Source: Deltaproteobacteria bacterium
Lineage (GTDB): Bacteria > Desulfobacterota > Anaeroferrophillalia > Anaeroferrophillales > Tharpellaceae
Assembly: GCA_013153415.1 (NCBI GenBank)
Contig: JAADEO010000005.1
Location: 1 to 20,200, forward strand
DNA length: 20,200 bases
Reading direction: 5' to 3'
The notes under the pieces were generated by a model. It did no database searches. It saw only the letters and a list, made by a program, of their open reading frames with translations, and was not told where the DNA came from. Positions 14,730 to 20,200 of this stretch are shown one piece after another; positions within the stretch are counted from its first letter, which is position 1, and the number at the start of each line of letters is the position of its first letter. The translations under genes were made by a program, and so were the position numbers.

Positions 14730-14766
14730 TTGTAATTATTCCTTTTATATTTTATATTGTATTACC
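14730..14766 (+). promoter_or_regulatory. Predicted promoter and GntR-like half-site upstream of the second regulator
   Basis: TTGTAA (14730-14735) and TATATT (14753-14758, 5 of 6) are separated by 17 bases. The motif ATTGTATTACC (14756-14766) overlaps the -10 and shares ATTGTAT with the operator at 13880-13891. A weak CAAGTC/GACTTG hairpin (14712-14732) lies just before it and may mark the end of the first regulator transcript. The rest of this 211-bp gap shows nothing recognisable. Confidence 0.45.
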
Positions 14767-14899
14767 TGTGTTTTGATCTCGTCTTGGGCCAGCCGGCCAG
14801 GAGTAGCCAAAACGCGAGGTGGCAGCATCAGGACATACCTGTCCCGGTTTCCAGGATCGACCCGGTTTTTGAGATTGCCGTTTTCGGTTGAGGTGAGAG

Positions 14900-15592
14900 A
14901 TGAGGATAAATACTCTGGAGAACAGTATTGCGGAGCACCAGCCTCTGCCTGATAAGATTGCCAACTTTGTGCGTGAAGCGATTATCGTCGGAAAATTACG
15001 GCCAGGGGAGAAGATCTCCGAGGCCAAATTGGCCGACGAGCTGCATATCAGCCGGACCCCGATCCGGGAAGCTATCCGGATGCTGGAGAGTGAAGGCTTT
15101 GTTTCGATTATTCCGCGTCGGGGAACGATCGTCAGCGAATTTTCGCTGGAGGATTTTTACGAATATTTCCAGGTCAAAGCCTGTCTTGAAGGTTTTGCCG
15201 CAGCCAGTGTCGCCGATCAGCTCAGCGAGAGAGAATTGAATAAGCTCAAGAAGCTCAATGAAGAGGAGATGGTAGCGGTCAAAGCCGGAGATTTCACCCA
15301 GTACCTGAGAATCCACGATGAATTTCATCAAGCTTTCCTGTCCCGTACCGGCAACAGCAAACTGCTGGGTCTGATTCAGCATATGGGCTACCATATTCGG
15401 CGGCTGGAAAGGATTTTTACTGATCATCCCGAGATTTTTGTGACCTGTTCCGAAACCCACAAAGATCTTATCGCCGCTTTCGAGGCCCGGGACGGTGCCC
15501 GGGCTCGGGAAATTGTCGAACGCAACATCCTGCATATCGCCGACAACCTGAAACGCTACGGTGCCGAATTCCTGGAGAATGGCAAAGCTTGA
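14900..15592 (+). CDS. GntR-family (FCD) transcriptional regulator, copy 2
   Basis: This is a second FCD-type GntR regulator, clearly paralogous to the one 211 bp upstream; the HTH segments HISRTPIREAIRMLESEGF and IIPRRGTIV nearly repeat those of copy 1. The 230-residue protein has its winged HTH at about 15-80 and the FCD domain at about 85-220. Candidate metal ligands are His139, His143, His187 and perhaps His212, a fuller set than in copy 1. A strong ribosome site, GAGGTGAGAG, precedes the ATG. The 3' end overlaps the U32 gene by 14 bases, so the two are likely co-transcribed. The ligand and targets cannot be read from the sequence. Confidence 0.92.
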   Translation: MRINTLENSIAEHQPLPDKIANFVREAIIVGKLRPGEKISEAKLADELHISRTPIREAIRMLESEGFVSIIPRRGTIVSEFSLEDFYEYFQVKACLEGFAAASVADQLSERELNKLKKLNEEEMVAVKAGDFTQYLRIHDEFHQAFLSRTGNSKLLGLIQHMGYHIRRLERIFTDHPEIFVTCSETHKDLIAAFEARDGARAREIVERNILHIADNLKRYGAEFLENGKA

Positions 15593-16832
15593 GTTGCTGG
15601 CTCCGGCCGGTAACCGGGAAAAGCTTGAAATCGCCATTGCCTATGGCGCCGATGCCGTCTATTTCGGGGGCCGGGATTTCAGTCTCCGGGCCCGGGCCGG
15701 GAATTTTTCAGCATCCGAGATTCCAGACGCGATAACCTACTGCCGGGAGCGGGGAGTCAGGGCCTACCTGACTCTTAACCTATTTGCCGGCAATCATGAT
15801 TTACCCCCCCTGACCACCTTTTTGCAGCAGTTGCGCTCTGTGCCGCCCGACGCCCTGATTGTCGCCGATCCCGGGGTTGTCTCTCTTTGTCGGGAACTGT
15901 TGCCCGAGGTTCCTCTCCATCTCAGCACCCAGAGCAATACCCTGAATTACCGGGCTGCGTCTTTTTGGCAGCAGCAGGGGATTTCGCGTATCAATCTGGC
16001 CCGGGAGCTTTCCCGGGTCGAGATCGCCGAAATAATTGGTCGGCTACCGGAGATGGAATTCGAGGTTTTTGTTCATGGCGCCATGTGCATGGCCTATTCC
16101 GGTCGTTGCCTGCTCAGTGCCGTTCTGACTGGTCGCCACGCCAATCGCGGTGACTGTGCCCAGCCCTGTCGCTGGAGCTATTCCCTGGTCGAAGAGACCC
16201 GGCCGGGAGAGTTGCTGGAACTCGAAGAGGACCAGCGCGGGAGCTATGTCTTCAATTCCCGCGATCTCTGTCTTTTAGAGCACCTGCCGGAATTGCAGGC
16301 CGCCGGAGTCCACACGGTCAAGATCGAAGGGCGCATGAAAAGCGCCTACTATACGGCGGTCGTAACCCGGGTCTACCGTCAGGCCATAGACCGGCTCGGA
16401 CAGGAGAGCGGCTTTACTCCATCTGCCATCAAAACCTGGAAAAATGAATTGACCCGGGTCAGTCATCGACGTTATACTGAAGGGTTTATTGATGGTTTCT
16501 CCGCCGGTGGACAAAAATTGCAATATCACGAAGATGCGGCTTACCTGCGTCGTTACCGGTTTGTGGCTCTGGTGAAGCGGGTGCTCGAGTATGATGCGGT
16601 TGCAGATTGTAGCCGGGTGGAACTGCAGGTCAAAGACCTCTTGGAGAGCGGCCTGGAGATCGAGTGCATAACCCCGCGGATGGATGATTTTACTACAATG
16701 GTTGTTGACTTGCGGAATTTACAAGGTGAAAAGAGAGAGCGGATGCATCCCGGTACCAGGGCCTTGGCTCTTTGCCGGGGGCGCTTGCAGCCCTTTTATA
16801 TCCTCCGACAGCCCCGTTCCATTTCCGGTTGA
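15579..16832 (+). CDS. trhP: U32-family tRNA hydroxylation protein (TrhP/YegQ type)
   Basis: This belongs to the peptidase U32 family. E. coli members with this layout (TrhP, formerly YegQ) act in prephenate-dependent formation of 5-hydroxyuridine at tRNA wobble position 34, not as proteases. From ATG 15579 (MAKLELLAPAGNREKLEIAI) the protein has 417 residues, starting exactly at the conserved family N-terminus. The signature VFVHGAMCMAYSGRC is followed by ANRGDCAQPCRW, giving four conserved cysteines (about 170, 177, 193 and 197) suited to an Fe-S cluster. VKIEGRMKSAYYTA and a C-terminal beta domain (about 330-400) are present. A longer GTG start (15561) would overlap the regulator by 32 bases and is less likely. 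The wzm start lies 6 bp after its stop. Exact substrate is inferred. Confidence 0.82.
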   Translation: MAKLELLAPAGNREKLEIAIAYGADAVYFGGRDFSLRARAGNFSASEIPDAITYCRERGVRAYLTLNLFAGNHDLPPLTTFLQQLRSVPPDALIVADPGVVSLCRELLPEVPLHLSTQSNTLNYRAASFWQQQGISRINLARELSRVEIAEIIGRLPEMEFEVFVHGAMCMAYSGRCLLSAVLTGRHANRGDCAQPCRWSYSLVEETRPGELLELEEDQRGSYVFNSRDLCLLEHLPELQAAGVHTVKIEGRMKSAYYTAVVTRVYRQAIDRLGQESGFTPSAIKTWKNELTRVSHRRYTEGFIDGFSAGGQKLQYHEDAAYLRRYRFVALVKRVLEYDAVADCSRVELQVKDLLESGLEIECITPRMDDFTTMVVDLRNLQGEKRERMHPGTRALALCRGRLQPFYILRQPRSISG

Positions 16833-16838
16833 TTCCAG

Positions 16839-17642
16839 ATGCTGCGAATTCTAATAAGTTTCTTCCAACTGCTGGTCTCTCGCCGTCATCTGATCTGGGA
16901 GCTGGTCAAGCGTGAGGTTGCGGCCCAGTATATCGGTTCCCGCTTAGGTTTTGTCTGGACCATCATCAACCCCCTGTTTCTGATCCTGATTTTCTGGTTC
17001 GTTTTCGGTTTCGGTCTCAAAGCCCGTCCGCTGAACGGTATTCCATTCGCTCTTTGGCTGACGGCCGGGATGGCGCCCTGGTTCAATTTCTCGGAAATCT
17101 GGAGCCGGGCGACCGGGATCGTGGTGGCCAATCCGCACCTGGTCAAAAAGGTACGTTTCCCGACCTCCATTCTGCCGGTGGCTACGGTCGGGGCGGCACT
17201 GGTCAGTCATCTGGTGTTCCTGTTTCTGCTGTTGTTGTTGCTGTTGGTCTACGGAGTGCCGCTGACCTGGTGGATTTTACAGGCTGTTTACTATTATCTG
17301 GCGATGGTGGTTCTGGTGCTGGGTCTAAGCTGGCTGACCTCCGCTCTCAATGTCTTTTTCCGGGATACCGCCCAGGTGGTGCAGTTGTTTTTGCAGATAG
17401 GTTTTTGGGGAACGCCGATATTCTGGGATATCCGGATCATGCCGGCCCGGGTTCAGAGCCTACTTAAGCTCAATCCTATTTATTACATTGTTCAGGGTTA
17501 CCGCGATTCTTTTATCTACGGGGTACCTTTCTGGCGAAACTGGCAATGGACCCTGTATTTCTGGTGTGTGGCTTTCGTGGTTGTTTTATCCGGCGCCCTG
17601 GTTTTTCGCCGCCTGCGCCCTCATTTCGCCGATGTGTTGTAA
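16839..17642 (+). CDS. wzm: Polysaccharide ABC transporter permease (Wzm type)
   Basis: This is an ABC-2 type permease that exports a lipid-linked O-antigen or similar polysaccharide across the inner membrane. The 267-residue protein starts with an interfacial region containing VKREVAAQYIGSRLGFVW, a hallmark of the Wzm/TagG group. About six hydrophobic helices follow, near 40-60, 70-85, 110-138, 148-168, 180-195 and 235-255. The helix 5 region (VQLFLQIGFWGTPIFWD) and LNPIYYIVQGYRD are also typical. It begins 6 bp after trhP without a clear ribosome site. The matching ATPase is two genes downstream, after a methyltransferase. Confidence 0.9.
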   Translation: MLRILISFFQLLVSRRHLIWELVKREVAAQYIGSRLGFVWTIINPLFLILIFWFVFGFGLKARPLNGIPFALWLTAGMAPWFNFSEIWSRATGIVVANPHLVKKVRFPTSILPVATVGAALVSHLVFLFLLLLLLLVYGVPLTWWILQAVYYYLAMVVLVLGLSWLTSALNVFFRDTAQVVQLFLQIGFWGTPIFWDIRIMPARVQSLLKLNPIYYIVQGYRDSFIYGVPFWRNWQWTLYFWCVAFVVVLSGALVFRRLRPHFADVL

Positions 17643-17662
17643 GGTTTTGAAAAAGGTTAGAA

Positions 17663-18304
17663 ATGCACCAGAGTTCTTTCCAGCATATGACGGCATTCCG
17701 GGACCGCTACCTGACCGGCGATAGAGCCCGTTCTTTGGTGATCGCCGATCTCGGCAGTTACGATGTCAATGGTTCCTACCGCCCACTTTTCGAAGGGCCG
17801 GAATGGCGCTATCTGGGTTTGGATGTCGAGGCCGGGCCCAATGTCGATATCATTTTGGATGATCCATATCGCTGGCGGGCATTGGCAACCGATTCAGTCG
17901 ACGTGGTGGTTTCCGGGCAGGCCCTGGAACATATCGAATTTTTCTGGCTGACGATGATGGAACTGAGCCGGGTTTTAAAGCCGGGAGGGTTGTGTTGTCT
18001 GATTGCACCGTCGGCGGGGCCGGAACACCGTTTTCCGGTGGACTGCTGGCGTTTTTATGAAGATGGCATGCGGGTTCTGGCCCGTTACGCCGGGCTCGAA
18101 GTGCTCGAGGCTTTTACCTGTCATGAGACCCAAGGCTGGGATGACGACAGCGGTAGCTGGCAGGACAGCGTGGTGATTGCCCGACAGACGACTAAAAACT
18201 GGTCTCGGCGCTGGCGGGAGTGGTGGCGGCGTTGCTGCAGCCGCCCCTCCAGGTTGGTTTTCCCGCAACCGGGTGCAGGAGCAGGTACAGAGAATGGCCG
18301 CTGA
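17663..18304 (+). CDS. Class I SAM-dependent methyltransferase
   Basis: This is a Rossmann-fold methyltransferase. The 213-residue protein has the SAM-binding start IADLGSYDVNGSYRPLF, the acidic second motif LGLDVEAGPNVD, VVVSGQALEHI and the methyltransferase loop RVLKPGGLCCLIAPS. After about residue 175 the sequence changes to a tail rich in Trp and Arg (NWSRRWREWWRRCCSRPS), possibly a membrane-binding amphipathic segment. Its last 11 bases overlap wzt. A ribosome site (AAAAAGG) precedes the ATG. Lying between wzm and wzt, it may add a methyl group to the glycan non-reducing end, the kind of mark some Wzt C-terminal domains recognise. This role is inferred; the substrate is unknown. Confidence 0.85.
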   Translation: MHQSSFQHMTAFRDRYLTGDRARSLVIADLGSYDVNGSYRPLFEGPEWRYLGLDVEAGPNVDIILDDPYRWRALATDSVDVVVSGQALEHIEFFWLTMMELSRVLKPGGLCCLIAPSAGPEHRFPVDCWRFYEDGMRVLARYAGLEVLEAFTCHETQGWDDDSGSWQDSVVIARQTTKNWSRRWREWWRRCCSRPSRLVFPQPGAGAGTENGR

Positions 18305-19589
18305 TCCGGATTATGCGGTGTCCCTGAAGGGCATCAGTAAAAAATACAGGCTCTACCACTCCCCTCTGGCTCGCTTCAAAGAGGCCCTGCATCCCCGGAA
18401 AAAGAGTTATTCCGAGGATTTCTGCGCTCTTAAAGAGATCGATCTCGAAATTCCCCGGGGCGGGACCTGGGGGATAATCGGGCTTAACGGCAGCGGCAAA
18501 TCGACCCTGTTGAAGATCATCTGTGGAGTTATTCAACCCAGCGGCGGCGAGCTGCGGGTCAATGGCCGCATCGCCGCTCTGCTGGAGCTGGGCTCCGGTT
18601 TCAACCCTGAATATACCGGTCGGGAAAATGTTTATTTCGCCGGTGCTCTGGCCGATCTCAGCCGGGCCCGGATGGAAGCTTTGTTTCCCGAAATCGAGGC
18701 TTTTGCCGAGATTGGCGAATTCATGGATCAGCCGGTGAAAAGCTATTCCAGCGGCATGCTCATGCGGCTGGCTTTTGCGGTGGCGGTCCATGTTGAACCC
18801 GATATTCTGATTATCGATGAGGTTCTGGCCGTCGGCGACGCCCGTTTTCAATACAAATGCATGAAGAAGATCAGGAGTTTCCAGGGCCGCTGCACGATGA
18901 TCCTGGTGACTCACGACATGAATGCGGTGCTGACTCTCTGCGACCGGGTAGCCTGGCTCCACCGGGGAGAGCTGGTCGAGATCGGCGGTCCCAAGAAAAT
19001 TGTTGACAAATATACCCGGGCCTTTTACGAGGGGGAGCCGCCCGGTGGGGAGGCCACAGGCCCACCCTTGCCGCAGACCGAAGCCATGGCTGCGATCGAG
19101 GTTTCCGATAAGGCCACGGCCTTCGGTACCGGTCGGGTGACGATCAGCAAAGTGGCACTGTTTTCCCGGGAGCGGGGGCCGGTCGAAGCGGTCTATGGCG
19201 GTGAGACGGTGGTATTCTATCTCTGGCTCGAGTCGTCGCAGAACATCGAAAAGCCGATTGTCGGTTTCCTGGTACGCAACAAGCTGGGCATCGATATCTT
19301 TGCCTTCAACAATATCAGTCTCGAAACCGACCTGCCCCCCCTGCGGGCCGGAGAGAACTATCTGGTGGAATTCGAATTCGTCTGGCCGGCGATTGCTGCG
19401 GATGATTACGCGGTTTCCATCGCCGTGGCCGAGGGCGACCAGGAAAAACACATCATGCATCACTGGATTCACGATGTGGTTACGATAGAGGTCTTAAAAA
19501 TGCAGGAGTACCAGTTCGGCCTCGTCAACGTGGAGGGGGCCCGGATGGGTATCCGCCTGCTCGATGCCGCAACCAGTCTTCTGCAGTAA
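18294..19589 (+). CDS. wzt: Polysaccharide ABC transporter ATPase with substrate-binding domain (Wzt type)
   Basis: This is the ATPase partner of the Wzm permease. From ATG 18294 (MAADPDYAVSLKGISKKYRL) it has 431 residues. The nucleotide-binding domain shows Walker A GLNGSGKST (63-71), the signature YSSGM (151-155), Walker B ILIIDEVLAVGD, and the switch His at about 207 in VTHD. After a Pro/Gly-rich linker, residues of about 280-431 form a beta-rich domain like the Wzt C-terminal domain, which in E. coli O8/O9a binds the capped glycan end. The start overlaps the methyltransferase gene by 11 bases and is preceded by AGGT. A frame extending to 18177 reads the Arg/Trp codons of that gene in another frame and was rejected. 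Confidence 0.92.
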   Translation: MAADPDYAVSLKGISKKYRLYHSPLARFKEALHPRKKSYSEDFCALKEIDLEIPRGGTWGIIGLNGSGKSTLLKIICGVIQPSGGELRVNGRIAALLELGSGFNPEYTGRENVYFAGALADLSRARMEALFPEIEAFAEIGEFMDQPVKSYSSGMLMRLAFAVAVHVEPDILIIDEVLAVGDARFQYKCMKKIRSFQGRCTMILVTHDMNAVLTLCDRVAWLHRGELVEIGGPKKIVDKYTRAFYEGEPPGGEATGPPLPQTEAMAAIEVSDKATAFGTGRVTISKVALFSRERGPVEAVYGGETVVFYLWLESSQNIEKPIVGFLVRNKLGIDIFAFNNISLETDLPPLRAGENYLVEFEFVWPAIAADDYAVSIAVAEGDQEKHIMHHWIHDVVTIEVLKMQEYQFGLVNVEGARMGIRLLDAATSLLQ

Positions 19590-19593
19590 GGAG
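19588..19593 (+). promoter_or_regulatory. Ribosome binding site that fixes a TTG start
   Basis: AAGGAG overlaps the wzt stop codon region and sits 5 bases before TTG at 19599. It is the main reason for choosing the TTG; the first in-frame ATG is 54 bases further on. Confidence 0.75.
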
Positions 19594-19598
19594 TTTTT

Positions 19599-20200
19599 TT
19601 GACCAGTTCGCCGATTAGAATCATCGATTCGGAGTACGAGGAGTTCAACCGGATGAACCTGGCCGCCTGGATCGATTACCACCAGCGCGAGGTGGTGTTC
19701 GAGAAGGTCAGCTGGATGGGTATTCCGACCCTGAAAAACGTTCTCGATCTCTGGATCTACCAGGAACTGCTCTATCGCGTGAAACCCGACCTGGTTATCG
19801 AAATGGGTTCGTTCCGTGGCGGCAGCACTCTATATCTGGCCCAGCTGCTGGAGCAGATGGATTGCGGCCGGGTGCTTTCGGTCGATCTCGATCATTCCCG
19901 TTTCGAGGCGAAGCATCCGCGGATCTCGATTTTGACCGGCGCGACTCAGGATCCGGAAGTCATCGGTCAGGTGAAAAAACAGGCGGCGGGGCAACGGGTG
20001 CTGGTCATTCACGACGCCGACCACAACCGGGAAACGGTATTGGCCGATCTGCATGCCTATGCCGATCTGGTAGCTGTCGGTTCCTATTTTATCGTCGAGG
20101 ATGGCATTGTCGATCTGTTTCCGTCCGGAACCCTGTTGGGAGATACCCTGCCTGGGCCCGGACCGTTGCCGGCGATTCGGGAGTTTCTGGCTGCGGATCG
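19599..20200 (+). CDS. CmcI-like cephalosporin hydroxylase family methyltransferase (3' end off the window)
   Basis: About 200 residues are visible before the right edge, with no stop. The protein resembles the cephalosporin hydroxylase (CmcI/rhamnosyl O-methyltransferase) family: SAM-dependent, Rossmann-fold enzymes that mostly methylate sugars in surface glycans, despite the family name. The SAM site is VIEMGSFRGGSTLYLAQLL at about residues 67-85, followed by VLSVDLD, KHPRISILTGATQDPEVIG, VIHDADHN and GSYFIVEDGIVD. The N-terminal WMGIPTLKNVLDLWIYQELL is also typical. It uses a TTG start after AAGGAG, 9 bp after wzt, so it is likely in the wzm-wzt operon and would methylate the exported glycan or its precursor; that role is inferred. 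Confidence 0.85.
   Translation, partial: MTSSPIRIIDSEYEEFNRMNLAAWIDYHQREVVFEKVSWMGIPTLKNVLDLWIYQELLYRVKPDLVIEMGSFRGGSTLYLAQLLEQMDCGRVLSVDLDHSRFEAKHPRISILTGATQDPEVIGQVKKQAAGQRVLVIHDADHNRETVLADLHAYADLVAVGSYFIVEDGIVDLFPSGTLLGDTLPGPGPLPAIREFLAAD

Noticed and set aside
14767..14899. Possible structured RNA or riboswitch upstream of the second regulator
   Set aside because: Only a short GGACA/TGTCC pairing (about 14841-14854) is visible, and no known riboswitch core such as that of c-di-GMP classes could be matched.
15487..15506. GCCCGGG/CCCGGGC pairing inside the second regulator gene
   Set aside because: Short GC-rich arms are common in this genome because CCCGGG-like codon pairs are frequent; there is nothing else to support function.
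18177..18293. Longer Wzt start
   Set aside because: The added 39 residues are Gly/Ala-rich out-of-frame reading of the methyltransferase tail; the ABC domain begins normally at 18294.
18192..19472. Long reverse-strand open frame opposite wzt (426 codons)
   Set aside because: The forward frame encodes a complete Wzt with all ABC motifs. The reverse frame shows no recognisable domain and comes from the high-GC third positions of the real gene.
1..20200. CRISPR arrays, transposons, prophage or defence systems
   Set aside because: No regularly spaced repeats, transposase motifs, integrase, attachment repeats or nuclease/helicase defence genes were found on either strand.

Overview
The window looks like the chromosomal replication-origin neighbourhood of a Gram-negative, probably motile bacterium. 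Four features point to a Desulfobacterota-like (former Deltaproteobacteria) lineage: the Gram-negative type GyrB with its C-terminal insert, a FapA/DUF342 protein joined to motAB, cobalamin genes, and a Wzm/Wzt O-antigen-type exporter. That placement is inference from gene content and protein style, not a database match. No phage, insertion sequence, CRISPR array or restriction locus was seen; most of the window is ordinary core genome.

Bases 1-8738 are one long leftward-transcribed block. In transcription order it reads dnaA, dnaN, gyrB, tRNA-Gln(CUG), tRNA-Glu(CUC), rpmH, rnpA, yidD, yidC and jag, the last running off the left edge. It holds replication initiation (DnaA), the sliding clamp, gyrase B, ribosomal protein L34, RNase P protein, two membrane-protein insertion factors and an RNA-binding protein. 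recF is not between dnaN and gyrB, and the rpmH cluster lies downstream of gyrB instead of diverging from dnaA. Candidate oriC sequence lies in the AT-rich 290-bp dnaA-dnaN gap and the 164-bp gap upstream of dnaA.

Bases 8739-11062 hold a rightward pair, cbiB and a cobD/cobC-type PLP enzyme, for the aminopropanol arm and cobinamide step of cobalamin synthesis. It starts from a promoter whose -35 overlaps that of dnaA and ends at a hairpin plus T-run. The PLP gene contains a perfect 17-bp-arm inverted repeat.

Bases 11145-13861 are a leftward operon, fapA-motA-motB, encoding the flagellar stator and a DUF342 protein. It diverges from a GntR/FCD regulator gene. The shared promoter region has a palindrome-like ATTGTATACTAT site positioned to control both directions. 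A second FCD regulator gene follows, overlapping trhP (U32 family, tRNA wobble-uridine hydroxylation).

Bases 16839-20200 are a surface-polysaccharide export and modification cluster: Wzm permease, a SAM methyltransferase, Wzt ATPase with a C-terminal substrate-recognition domain, and a CmcI-like methyltransferase cut by the right edge. The most distinctive observations are the cobD hairpin, the fapA/gntR operator-promoter arrangement, the rearranged origin, the Ser-for-Gly Walker A of DnaA, and the methyltransferase gene placed between wzm and wzt.
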